A stretch of 18,343 nt of DNA from Clostridiales bacterium (GTDB taxonomy: Bacteria; Bacillota; Clostridia; Oscillospirales; QAMX01): positions 1 to 18,343 of the forward strand of contig DUUG01000356.1 in NCBI GenBank assembly GCA_012841675.1, in the 5' to 3' direction. Below are positions 1 to 7,157 of this stretch, piece after piece. Under the pieces are notes generated by a model. It was given only the letters and a program-made list of their open reading frames with translations. It did not search any database and was not told where the DNA came from. Position 1 is the first letter of the stretch. Every line of letters starts with the position of its first letter. The position numbers were made by a program, and so were the translations under genes.

Positions 1-60
1 CACGGTATCGCTACCACTGGATTTTGAGTCCAGCACGTCTGCCAATTTCATCACACCGGC
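1..60 (-). tRNA. tRNA-Leu (CAA anticodon), 5' part only
   Basis: Read on the minus strand, this starts with a GCCGGTG acceptor half at position 60. A D-arm with TTGGCAGAC follows, then an anticodon arm CTGGA / CTCAAAA / TCCAG with anticodon CAA (reads UUG). After it comes the start of a long variable arm (GGTA GCGA TACC), the class II feature expected of tRNA-Leu. The T arm and 3' acceptor half lie beyond the window edge, so the gene is cut by the window and not broken. A consensus promoter sits directly upstream. Confidence 0.93.
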
Positions 61-75
61 ATAAAAATCCCTTTT

Positions 76-104
76 ATTATAAGAGATTTCAAACAGTTTG
101 TCAA
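76..104 (-). promoter_or_regulatory. Sigma-A promoter for tRNA-Leu, overlapping the plsY stop
   Basis: On the minus strand TTGACA (99-104), 17 bases, then TATAAT (76-81): a perfect consensus with ideal spacing. Transcription should begin near 69, about 9 bases before the mature tRNA 5' end at 60. The TGA inside TTGACA is the stop codon of plsY, so the two genes abut with no spare sequence. Confidence 0.88.
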
Positions 105-856
105 CTGATTTTTTCATCCTCTGACTTCTGATCGTCTGCTTCAGAAGGCTCGTCTTCTTCCATGAGAGCCTTCCCTTTAAAGGAAAATTTCGACTCTGTC
201 CCGTTTACAAGACGCACAATGTTCTCCCGATGCTTAAAAACCAGAAGCCCCGACATAAATGCGGCGACCAACGTATACCCAAGTGCCATATCCTGATCGG
301 TCAGGTTTGTACGGGAAAACAAAAACACCATCAAAGGAAGGGACATGGACGCCAAAATGGAACCAAGGGAAATAAACTTTGTTGTCAGCGCGATGAGGAA
401 GAATACGGACATGCCGATAATAAATATGCGCCAGTCGAAAAACACCATGGTAATCGCATAGGTCAGCACGCCCTTGCCGCCTCGAAATCCGAAGTACACA
501 GGGTAAATATGCCCCAAAAATACGAAAGCGCCGGCCAAAAGCCGTCCCGCAGCCCCTGCGTCAAAGGACATATTGCCGCTGTATATCAGTTGTCCGATCA
601 AAACCGCCAAAGCGCACTTTGTAATATCGCCCAGCATCACAAGCATGCCGCGCTTTACCCCCATAGACCGCACCGCGTTGGTAAAGCCAGCGTTGCCGCT
701 TCCGTAATCCCGAATATCCTTTTTTAAAGCCACTTTGGACACGACAATGGAAGTATTAAAGCTTCCCAGCAGATAGGCAATCAAAGCAATCAAAGGCAAC
801 TTGAAAATAGCCTGCAGATCCACAAGCCATGCAGCAATCATAAGCAGTCGCGACAT
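101..856 (-). CDS. plsY: Glycerol-3-phosphate acyltransferase PlsY
   Basis: Membrane acyltransferase that moves the acyl group of acyl-phosphate to glycerol-3-phosphate, giving lysophosphatidic acid, the first step of phospholipid synthesis in most Gram-positive bacteria. The 251-residue protein is strongly hydrophobic with several membrane spans. It shows the three family motifs: GSGNAGFTN near residue 52, GHIYPVYFGFRGGKG near residue 115, and HRENIVRLVNG near residue 214. The last ~20 residues form a very acidic tail (rich in E, D and S) beyond the usual PlsY end; its role is unknown. A TTG start at 892 is possible, but the ATG at 856 has AAAGGA about 8 bases upstream and gives a normal N-terminus, so I chose it. 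It lies 25 bases after der on the same strand and is probably cotranscribed with it. No terminator is visible between it and the tRNA. Confidence 0.95.
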   Translation of the reverse strand: MSRLLMIAAWLVDLQAIFKLPLIALIAYLLGSFNTSIVVSKVALKKDIRDYGSGNAGFTNAVRSMGVKRGMLVMLGDITKCALAVLIGQLIYSGNMSFDAGAAGRLLAGAFVFLGHIYPVYFGFRGGKGVLTYAITMVFFDWRIFIIGMSVFFLIALTTKFISLGSILASMSLPLMVFLFSRTNLTDQDMALGYTLVAAFMSGLLVFKHRENIVRLVNGTESKFSFKGKALMEEDEPSEADDQKSEDEKIS

Positions 857-881
857 AGGAATATCCTTTCCCTTTACGTTT

Positions 882-2231
882 TTAACGAGCAAATGTGGAC
901 GGGTCGTTTCCCTCGCCTTTCTCGCGGACGATTAGGCGAATAGGCGTGCCGGCAAAGCCGAAAACAGCCCGCAGTTGGTTCTCGATATAGCGTTTATAGG
1001 AATAGTGGAACAATGCCGTTTCGTTGACGAACAGCACAAACGTCGGCGGAGCGACGGATACCTGGGTAATATAGTAGATCTTAAGCCGCTTGCCCCGGTC
1101 GGTAGGCGGCTGCACCCGTTCGGTGGCGTCGTTTAAAACATCGTTCAACGCCCCCGTGGTAATACGGCGGTTATACTGCTCATACCCATCCGTAATGGCT
1201 TTTAAAAGCGTAGGGACTCGGGCGCCGGTTTTGGCGGAAATAAACACAATAGGGGCATAGGACATATACGCAAAGGCCTCTTGCACCTTTTCCTCATATT
1301 TCCGCATGGTGTCGGTTTCCTTCTCGATAAGGTCCCACTTATTGATGGCTAAAACAGACGCCTTGCCTTTTTCATGGGCATAACCGGCCACCTTGGTATC
1401 CTGCTCGGTGACACCCTCTTCGGCGTCGATCATAATCACGCATACATGGGCCCGCTCAATGGCCATCAGCGCCCGCAAAACGCTGTATTTTTCAACGGCC
1501 TCGTCTACCCTTGCCTTGCGGCGCAGGCCTGCCGTGTCTACCATGAGAAACCGGCCGTATTCATTTTCCACCAGCGCATCCACGCTGTCTCGGGTGGTGC
1601 CGGGCATATTGCTTACAATGGAACGCATTTCGCCGGTAAGGTGGTTTAGAAGGGAAGATTTGCCCGTATTGGGCTTGCCGATGATGGCAACGCGGATGGC
1701 GCCGTCGTCTTCCTCCTCTTCTTCCGTTTGGGGCGGGAAATGCTCCACCACCCGGTCTAGCAAATCGCCGGTTCCGTGTCCGTGTAAGGCGGAAACGGGC
1801 ATGGGATCTCCCAGGCCTAAATTATAAAACTCATAAAGCTCTGCCGGTGCCGGGCCAAGGGAGTCGGCCTTGTTGACCGCCAGCACCACCGGCTTTTGCG
1901 AACGAAGCAGCATAGCGGCAATATCAGCATCAGCGGCGGTCACACCCGTGGTCAGATCCGTTAAAAAGATAACCACATCGGAGTGTTCAATGGCAACTTC
2001 CGCCTGAACCCGCATAAATTTTAACATTTCACTGTTGGTGTGCGGTTCAATGCCGCCGGTATCAATCAGTTGGAAAGGAATATTGCCCCAGTCACAGTCG
2101 GCGTACAGCCGGTCACGTGTCACACCGGGGGTATCCTCCACGATGGCAAGCCTCTGGCCTGCCAGGCGGTTAAAAAGCAGGGATTTGCCCACGTTGGGGC
2201 GCCCCACAATGGCAACAATCGGTTTCGGCAT
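882..2231 (-). CDS. der: Ribosome biogenesis GTPase Der (EngA)
   Basis: Essential double-GTPase needed for maturation of the 50S ribosomal subunit. The 449-residue length is typical. The first G domain has GRPNVGKS (10-17), the DTPGVTRD segment (33-40), DTGG (57-60) and NKAD (120-123). An acidic linker (about 169-177) follows. The second G domain has GKPNTGKS (185-192), GTTRDS (211-216), DTAG (232-235) and NKWD (297-300). The rest is the C-terminal KH-like domain that binds rRNA. The ATG at 2231 follows GGGAGAG at normal spacing. It is the first gene of a der-plsY unit with its own promoter, separated from rpmF by a terminator. No key residue is missing. Confidence 0.97.
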   Translation of the reverse strand: MPKPIVAIVGRPNVGKSLLFNRLAGQRLAIVEDTPGVTRDRLYADCDWGNIPFQLIDTGGIEPHTNSEMLKFMRVQAEVAIEHSDVVIFLTDLTTGVTAADADIAAMLLRSQKPVVLAVNKADSLGPAPAELYEFYNLGLGDPMPVSALHGHGTGDLLDRVVEHFPPQTEEEEEDDGAIRVAIIGKPNTGKSSLLNHLTGEMRSIVSNMPGTTRDSVDALVENEYGRFLMVDTAGLRRKARVDEAVEKYSVLRALMAIERAHVCVIMIDAEEGVTEQDTKVAGYAHEKGKASVLAINKWDLIEKETDTMRKYEEKVQEAFAYMSYAPIVFISAKTGARVPTLLKAITDGYEQYNRRITTGALNDVLNDATERVQPPTDRGKRLKIYYITQVSVAPPTFVLFVNETALFHYSYKRYIENQLRAVFGFAGTPIRLIVREKGEGNDPSTFAR

Positions 2232-2275
2232 AAATCTCTCCCATCTGTGTGTTTGGCAAAATGGCTGTACGCATT

Positions 2276-2304
2276 ATTATGCCATTATTCTGGCCTTTCG
2301 TCAA
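2276..2304 (-). promoter_or_regulatory. Sigma-A promoter for der-plsY
   Basis: On the minus strand TTGACG (2299-2304), 17 bases, then CATAAT (2276-2281), each one mismatch from consensus. It lies about 45 bases before the der start codon and downstream of the rpmF terminator, so der-plsY has independent transcription. Confidence 0.75.
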
Positions 2305-2350
2305 TAAGAATTCCCCAAATCGCCACGGTTCTTGCAAATTTATTAAATAA

Positions 2351-2405
2351 AGCAGAAAAGAAGGCGCCACGCTCGGGAAAATTCCCTAAAACCGCCGCGC
2401 CTTCT
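2351..2405 (-). terminator. Rho-independent terminator after rpmF
   Basis: A perfect 9-bp inverted repeat (AGAAGGCGC at 2359-2367 and GCGCCTTCT at 2397-2405) encloses a loop that itself holds GGGAATTTTCCC on the minus strand. In the minus direction it is followed by TTTTCTGCTTT. It lies about 40 bases after the rpmF stop. The plus side also has a short T run, but no plus-strand gene ends there. Confidence 0.75.
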
Positions 2406-2444
2406 AACTTTTTCTGTCATAGAACATTTTTGCGATCTTGTACA

Positions 2445-2633
2445 TTATTCGGCATCCGCCACGGTCACCACAGTGCGGCCCTTATACTGCCCACAAGCCT
2501 TGCACGCCCGGTGAGGGAGCTTCGCGGCACCGCACGCGGAGCAAGCCGACAAAACGGGTACGCTCAGCTTCCAATTGGAACTGCGGCGCTTATCACGGCG
2601 GGCCTTGGAATGTTTTCTCTTTGGAACTGCCAT
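2445..2633 (-). CDS. rpmF: 50S ribosomal protein L32
   Basis: Small basic ribosomal protein, 62 residues. It has the family N-terminus MAVPKRKHSKARRDKRRS and a zinc ribbon made of two CxxC pairs (CSAC and CKAC). This is the zinc-binding (C+) form of L32. GGAGGT lies about 8 bases before the ATG. It follows yceD on the same strand, the classic yceD-rpmF pair. In many bacteria plsX and fabH come next; here a terminator and der follow instead. Confidence 0.97.
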   Translation of the reverse strand: MAVPKRKHSKARRDKRRSSNWKLSVPVLSACSACGAAKLPHRACKACGQYKGRTVVTVADAE

Positions 2634-2719
2634 CTATTTCCACCTCCAACAGTTTCTGTTTCCTTGGTATTGTATACAGTCGGGCCGCAAGCGACCCGAA
2701 AGACAATCAAAATTTACGC

Positions 2720-3211
2720 TTACAACAGGGAACGAAGCGCCTCAAAGCGGGGGTCAATCTCTTTTTCACAGCGGCACGGCTCCTCATTCAGCTTAGCACC
2801 GCAGCCAAAGCATACTCCCTTGCAGTCTGGCTTGCATAAAATACGCATCTCCGTCTGCAAAACCAATGTATCAGCCGCAACGTCAGCCAAATCCAGCTTT
2901 CCGTCTTCACAGAAAATCAGCTCATCGTCCTTTTCCGCAGCACTTTCTTCCAACGTCAGCACATGTGTCACCGGAAGGGTTACTGCCCGCTTGACCTTCT
3001 CGCCGCAACTGTCGCAGGTGGTATCCATGGTAAGGGAAATCTCGCCCAAAAGCCGGAGAACCCCGGCCCGATTTTCCACTTTTCCGGTAAATGTGCCGGG
3101 ATGGGGGAACAAAACACGGCCAAAAAACTCTAAATCGGAAAAATCAACGGTGAAAGAAAAAGGAAGGGGATTTACAATCTCCGCCAATACCTCTTTTACA
3201 CTAATGACCAT
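2720..3211 (-). CDS. yceD: YceD/DUF177 family protein, probable 23S rRNA accumulation factor
   Basis: DUF177 family protein, 163 residues. Members are almost always encoded just before rpmF and have been linked to 23S rRNA accumulation; the molecular mechanism is not settled. Two CxxC-type clusters are visible: CDSC in the middle and, near the C-terminus, CKPDCKG..CFGCG..EEPCRC, which is the hallmark of the family and suggests bound zinc. The reading frame extends upstream to 3265, but the ATG at 3211 has GGAGG five bases before it and fits the normal family start. A perfect consensus promoter lies upstream. About 85 bases separate it from rpmF, with no terminator seen. Confidence 0.9.
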   Translation of the reverse strand: MVISVKEVLAEIVNPLPFSFTVDFSDLEFFGRVLFPHPGTFTGKVENRAGVLRLLGEISLTMDTTCDSCGEKVKRAVTLPVTHVLTLEESAAEKDDELIFCEDGKLDLADVAADTLVLQTEMRILCKPDCKGVCFGCGAKLNEEPCRCEKEIDPRFEALRSLL

Positions 3212-3270
3212 AGCTTCCTCCGTTTCCCTTGCGCATACCTTGAGACCTATCAAAAGTTTGCGCAAACAAA

Positions 3271-3299
3271 ATTATAACAACTATTACAAGTATTGTCAA
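3271..3299 (-). promoter_or_regulatory. Perfect consensus sigma-A promoter for yceD-rpmF
   Basis: On the minus strand TTGACA (3294-3299), 17 bases, then TATAAT (3271-3276), all matching consensus. Such strength fits a ribosomal protein operon. The leader to the yceD ATG is about 55 bases. Confidence 0.9.
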
Positions 3300-3340
3300 G
3301 TCTCTGAGTTTTAATTACATAAGAAACTTTTTCCGCCGGC

Positions 3341-3946
3341 TTACTTTTCTTCTTCGTTCAGTTCGTCCAGCGTCAGGAAGAACCCCGGCATAAGCCGCTC
3401 TTTAAAATAGGCCATTTCGGGCAGCTCTGCAGAAAGCCGGTCTACCACATCCGAAAGCTCTGTTTCGGCCCTGGTAAACTCGGCATTGCCGCTTTTGCGC
3501 TCTTCCAGGCATTTTAAATACGCCGAAAGCTTGTCCGCGGCTTTGACATAGCGATACAGGGTGGGGTTTTCCTCCTCTAAAAACAGTAGCGGGCGGTAGC
3601 TTTCAACCAACTCCTCGGGAAGCGTTTGCAAAAGCCGCTCTTTCGCCGTCTGCTCCACGGCTTTGTAGGCGCCCGAAAGCTGCTTGTTGATGTATTTTAC
3701 CGGGGTCGGCAAGTCGCCTGTGATAATTTCCGACGCATCGTGAAACAATGCCGCTGTCGCAATGGCGGCGGGGTCCACGTCTTTGCCAAAAACATCCCGG
3801 CCAATAACCGCCAAGGCATGGGCCAGCATCGCCACATCGCACGTGTGCTCGCAAACGTTTTCCGGCCGGCTGCTGCGCATTAGCCCCCAGCGGTAAATAT
3901 ATTTCATCCGGTGCAAAAGGGCAAAAAAGTGGTTACTTTTGCTCAT
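3341..3946 (-). CDS. HD-domain 5'-deoxynucleotidase, YfbR-like
   Basis: Predicted metal-dependent phosphohydrolase removing the 5' phosphate of deoxynucleoside monophosphates. The 201-residue protein matches E. coli YfbR (about 199 residues) position by position, shifted by one: R19, W20, H34, H69, D70, E73, D78 and D138 correspond to the metal and substrate residues R18, W19, H33, H68, D69, E72, D77 and D137 that I recall for that enzyme. The reading frame extends to 3991, but the ATG at 3946 gives the family N-terminus and has GGAGGGAAG upstream. It overlaps the end of the glycosyltransferase gene by 14 bases, which suggests translational coupling in one operon. Substrate specificity is inferred from the family. 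Confidence 0.9.
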   Translation of the reverse strand: MSKSNHFFALLHRMKYIYRWGLMRSSRPENVCEHTCDVAMLAHALAVIGRDVFGKDVDPAAIATAALFHDASEIITGDLPTPVKYINKQLSGAYKAVEQTAKERLLQTLPEELVESYRPLLFLEEENPTLYRYVKAADKLSAYLKCLEERKSGNAEFTRAETELSDVVDRLSAELPEMAYFKERLMPGFFLTLDELNEEEK

Positions 3947-5402
3947 GTTTATTTCTTCCCTCCGAAAAATCCGGCCGAACCGAAAGTCCATAGGCCGCTA
4001 AAAACACAATGGAAACCACGGCTGAATAGTGGTAGCGCGTTGCCACCTCCACTAACAAATGCGCCATGGTAAGCCCCACGGCAAACAGGGAAACCGGCGC
4101 TAAGATAGACGTTTCCTTCCGCTTCATTGCCAACATAGCTCCCCATGCCGCCCAAAGGGACATGGCGTAGAAAAACCCGTTGGAAACCACCTTGAAAAAG
4201 GATGGATTTGGCAAAACCTTTGCGGCATACTCCACGGCCATGGCATCGCCCCGCCAAAAATGGACAAACTTTTTGGCCAGAAGCTGTATAGGCCGTTGGA
4301 TCTGGCCGGAAAGAAGCCGTTCTTTCGCATCTTCCCACATTTGCCGCTGGGCGGCTGCAGGCGACATTCCCGCATCTATGTAAGAAAACAGGCGCTTGCT
4401 GTCGGCCTCGTTCCACCTTCCGCCGGAAGATTCCGAAAGCCCCACCATCAGCGTAAACCCCGGCACCGTGGCCACTTCTTCCTGCAACCTCAAGGTCAGG
4501 TACGCCTGTCCTCCTTCCGAGAACAGAAAAGCAATCAGCATGGCACCTGCAAAGGCACCCATGCGGGTTAAAAACTCCCTTTTCCCGCTTTGCAAAAACA
4601 GGAAAAGCCATATGGCCGCCGCCACAAGCAAAATGGGCATAATGGGGCGAAACAAGGAAATAACTCCCATGCAAAGCCCAAACAACGCAAAATACCATGC
4701 TGTTTTTCGGACTTTACTCTCCAAAGCGGCCTGCCCGCCCCGTGCCAGCAGGGAAAAGCCCGCCAGCATCAACACCGTATAGACAGGCTCGCCGAAGCAA
4801 AGCAGGTTATAAAGGGTCTGGGACGGCAGAAAAATCCACAACACCGCCCCTATAAAGCCGGTTTTCTCGCCTTTTATGTGACGGCCGATGTCGTAAACCA
4901 GCAAAACACCTAGGGAGGATACTACCGCGTTTAAAATGGGATGGATGGCCTCGCCGGCTCCAAATACGCGGAAAAACAGGCTTAAAAGAGCCGAATATCC
5001 AAAATAATGGGGAAAAAGCGCCATACGCTCCGCCCGCAGCGTGCCGACAATCTGATCCGACGCCAAATGGGATGCTCCGTCGTAAAACGAGAGGAAATCC
5101 ACCACGGGCTTTACCTTCCATAAAAATACCACCGACAGCTTGACCATAAGGCCCACCAAAAACAAAAGCCACACCCTCGTTTTCCGAGAAAGCCTTGCCC
5201 AATATTTATAAAGCCTTGTAAGCCCGTAAAACAAAACGGCAAAAACGGCGGTTGCAAATACCGTCCATTTCGTCAGATCCCCTGTGGCCCAAGGCAGACA
5301 AACCAAAATCCCCAGCAGAAGAAGCCCCGCAACAAAGTAGCCTACATACGAGGAAAAAGCCGGAAGAAGCCGGCGCAAGCGCTGCAAATTTGTATCGGCC
5401 AT
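3933..5402 (-). CDS. GT-C type membrane glycosyltransferase (GT39/PMT-like)
   Basis: Large polytopic membrane protein of 489 residues with roughly a dozen hydrophobic spans, resembling GT-C glycosyltransferases (PMT/ArnT-like, dolichyl- or polyprenyl-phosphate sugar users). Two membrane spans (about 15-36 and 44-62) precede the core. The span at about 78-96 is followed by an extracytoplasmic loop with acidic residues D102 and D108, where GT-C enzymes keep the catalytic aspartate. Acceptor and sugar cannot be read from the sequence. It starts one base after the HAD phosphatase stop (GGAAG before the ATG) and overlaps the YfbR-like gene, so it is firmly within the operon. With UbiA and HAD proteins upstream, I infer that it transfers a pentose from a polyprenyl-phosphate donor to a surface polymer or lipid. 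Confidence 0.8.
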   Translation of the reverse strand: MADTNLQRLRRLLPAFSSYVGYFVAGLLLLGILVCLPWATGDLTKWTVFATAVFAVLFYGLTRLYKYWARLSRKTRVWLLFLVGLMVKLSVVFLWKVKPVVDFLSFYDGASHLASDQIVGTLRAERMALFPHYFGYSALLSLFFRVFGAGEAIHPILNAVVSSLGVLLVYDIGRHIKGEKTGFIGAVLWIFLPSQTLYNLLCFGEPVYTVLMLAGFSLLARGGQAALESKVRKTAWYFALFGLCMGVISLFRPIMPILLVAAAIWLFLFLQSGKREFLTRMGAFAGAMLIAFLFSEGGQAYLTLRLQEEVATVPGFTLMVGLSESSGGRWNEADSKRLFSYIDAGMSPAAAQRQMWEDAKERLLSGQIQRPIQLLAKKFVHFWRGDAMAVEYAAKVLPNPSFFKVVSNGFFYAMSLWAAWGAMLAMKRKETSILAPVSLFAVGLTMAHLLVEVATRYHYSAVVSIVFLAAYGLSVRPDFSEGRNKHEQK

Positions 5403-5403
5403 G

Positions 5404-5970
5404 CTATCTCTTCCTTTCGGGCCAAGGAGAAATTTTCCCCCGCCGCACCAGAAAACTCTCCTCCGCCATGTTCGCTAACGCCTGATCCTTCATTGCGTCG
5501 GAATAGAACCGGTGGATTTTTTCGCCGGGGAAAGCTTCTAAAAACCGCCTTGCCTTTTCTTCCCCGGCACAATTTTTTCCGCTGTAACGCCCGGTGGCAA
5601 AATCCACCCTGGAGGCCAACAGCCGGATGCCCAAACGGGAGCATACGGGGAAAAGCAAAAATTCCGGCGATGCGGAAATCACCAAATCATCTTCCTTCTT
5701 TTGCGCAAGGTACCACGGCTCGATGTTTCGTCGGTGTTTGGCCCAGAATTCTTGCAGCATTTGCTCTCTATTTTTTAGCGCCTGCAGAAAGACAAAAAAG
5801 CCCTCCTTGGCCTTTGTTAAGTCCTTTGCCTTGGTTTTAACACGCAAAAAGGACAAGGCCTGCTTTGGCACAAAGCGAAGTAACGCCGGCTGTCTCATAA
5901 GGCAAAAGCGGTAAAAGTCCACGGTGGCATCGCCTCTGTATATGGTGTTGTCAAAATCGTAGACGTTCAT
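5404..5970 (-). CDS. HAD superfamily phosphatase (subfamily IB-like)
   Basis: Small soluble HAD phosphatase of 188 residues. Motif I is DFDNT (D5 nucleophile, D7 acid/base). Motif II is in VISASPE (S99 or S101). Lysines K132 and K139 are motif III candidates. Motif IV is SDAMKDQAL (D158, D162). A mostly helical cap lies between motifs I and II, as in SerB-like enzymes. The ATG has GGGAGGGAGCT directly before it and lies 15 bases after ubiA. Similar HAD domains are found next to, or fused at the N-terminus of, UbiA prenyltransferases in other bacteria (from memory). The likely role is therefore removal of the 5-phosphate from a polyprenyl-phosphate phosphosugar made by the UbiA protein. The fold is clear; this substrate is inferred. 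Confidence 0.85.
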   Translation of the reverse strand: MNVYDFDNTIYRGDATVDFYRFCLMRQPALLRFVPKQALSFLRVKTKAKDLTKAKEGFFVFLQALKNREQMLQEFWAKHRRNIEPWYLAQKKEDDLVISASPEFLLFPVCSRLGIRLLASRVDFATGRYSGKNCAGEEKARRFLEAFPGEKIHRFYSDAMKDQALANMAEESFLVRRGKISPWPERKR

Positions 5971-5985
5971 AGCTCCCTCCCAAAG

Positions 5986-6849
5986 TCAGCGCATCCATAC
6001 GAGTATGCCCATTAAAAGCGCATACGCCCCGCACAAGGCCAAAAGCGCCTTGTCATGCAGCAAAACTTCCACCGGGTCCCCATCAGACGCCCCCTCCACC
6101 GCCATTACATACTTCATAAAAACTAGTACCAGTAGCGGAATGCTGGCCGTCAGCCCCACCGGGGAATACTGGGCAGCCACCTCCGGATCAATGCACCAGA
6201 AAGAATAAAACACCACTGTCAATGTCAGGCACATATACATCATCCTGTCAAGAAACGCAGGAGGATAGTGCTTCAGCACAGCACGGCTTTGATCTCCCTG
6301 CCGCAAAAGCTCATTTCTGCGCTTGCCAAGGCCTAAAAACAGGGAGAAAAACAAAATGGTCAAATACAGCCAACTGGAAACGGCCGCCCCCACCACGGCA
6401 CCTCCGTAAAACACGCGGATAACATAGCCTGACGCCAAAATAACCACGTCTACCAGCGGCACTTGCTTAAGTCCCAGGCTATAACCATTGTTAAGAAGCA
6501 GATACAGCCCCAGCAAAAGGGACATCCAACCGCTTTTAACAAACAAAACTTCCAACAAGCCGGCCAAAACTGTCATACATACGGCAAGGAACACTGCTGC
6601 CCTTACGGAAACGGCGCCGCTTGCTATGGGGCGGTGCTTTTTGGTGCTGTGATTGCGGTCGTTTTCCCGGTCAAATATATCGTTTATGATGTACACACAG
6701 GAGGAAACGGCGCAGAAAGCCAGAAATCCGCCTACCGACCGTATAAGGAGTTCCCCCTGCCGGAAACCTCCGCTAAATAGAAGCGGCAAAAACACTAGCA
6801 GATTTTTAATATAGTGCTTTATTCTAAGCAGAGAACCATATTTCCGCAC
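5986..6849 (-). CDS. UbiA family prenyltransferase, DPPR-synthase-like
   Basis: Membrane prenyltransferase of 287 residues with about eight or nine spans. The first Mg-diphosphate motif is NDIFDRENDRNH (N56, D57, D60, D64), followed by TKKHRPIASG. The N-terminus (LRIKHYIKNLLVFLPLLFSG) and the second loop (NNGYSLGLK..PLVDV, around 121-135) match the branch typified by mycobacterial decaprenyl-phosphate 5-phosphoribosyltransferase (Rv3806c) better than quinone or heme enzymes. That branch moves phosphoribose from PRPP onto polyprenyl phosphate. The start codon is GTG at 6849, with AGGAG about 10 bases upstream. It is the first gene of the operon UbiA-HAD-GT-C-YfbR. The subfamily call is from motifs only; a quinone or other aromatic substrate cannot be fully excluded. 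Confidence 0.85.
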   Translation of the reverse strand: MRKYGSLLRIKHYIKNLLVFLPLLFSGGFRQGELLIRSVGGFLAFCAVSSCVYIINDIFDRENDRNHSTKKHRPIASGAVSVRAAVFLAVCMTVLAGLLEVLFVKSGWMSLLLGLYLLLNNGYSLGLKQVPLVDVVILASGYVIRVFYGGAVVGAAVSSWLYLTILFFSLFLGLGKRRNELLRQGDQSRAVLKHYPPAFLDRMMYMCLTLTVVFYSFWCIDPEVAAQYSPVGLTASIPLLVLVFMKYVMAVEGASDGDPVEVLLHDKALLALCGAYALLMGILVWMR

Positions 6850-6898
6850 GTTTCTATCGCTCCTATCTTTCCATATGGTAATTTATTACAAAAATAAG

Positions 6899-6927
6899 TT
6901 GATATTGGCCATGACTCGTGCCATAAT
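6899..6927 (+). promoter_or_regulatory. Sigma-A promoter ahead of the decayed HAD/kinase locus
   Basis: TTGATA (6899-6904), 17 bases, then CATAAT (6922-6927) on the plus strand, about 55 bases before the ATG at 6983. It appears intact although the genes behind it are broken. Its -10 overlaps the -10 of the proposed minus-strand ubiA promoter. Confidence 0.6.
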
Positions 6928-6952
6928 AGCACTATAAGATAGACCTAAACAA
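6923..6952 (-). promoter_or_regulatory. Possible promoter for the UbiA-HAD-GT-C operon
   Basis: On the minus strand TTGTTT (6947-6952), 18 bases, then TATTAT (6923-6928). The match is moderate, but it is the best candidate in the divergent gap. The leader would be about 65-70 bases before the GTG start. Confidence 0.4.
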
Positions 6953-6982
6953 AAAGAACAAAGACAGGGAAGGGGAATTTTT

Positions 6983-7126
6983 ATGAGAAAACTTATCATT
7001 TTTGATCTCGATGGCACGCTTCTTTGCACGCACCGCCACTTGTATTATGCCATCAACCGCGCGCTGGCCAGCATTTCTCTGCCTCCAGTCGCACAGGAAA
7101 CCATCCTGCATCCTGCAGTTTTATAG
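6983..7126 (+). pseudogene. Truncated HAD hydrolase, N-terminal fragment
   Basis: An ATG with AGGGGAA upstream opens a 47-residue frame with the HAD motif I IIFDLDGTLL and a start typical of phosphoglycolate-phosphatase-like enzymes, ending at TAG (7124-7126). The cap domain and motifs II-IV are missing, so no active enzyme can be made. It may once have been a separate gene or the first domain of a fusion with the kinase remnant that follows. Confidence 0.75.
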
Positions 7127-7157
7127 CGGCCGCTTATAGATACGGCAAGCCGTCCGA

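Noticed and set aside
2040..3314. 424-codon plus-strand open frame across der, rpmF and yceD
   Set aside because: It runs antisense through three confidently assigned genes and a terminator, has no ribosome site and shows low-complexity, non-protein-like composition.
3949..4698. 249-codon minus-strand frame inside the GT-C glycosyltransferase gene
   Set aside because: It is a shifted-frame shadow of the membrane protein gene, with no start signal.
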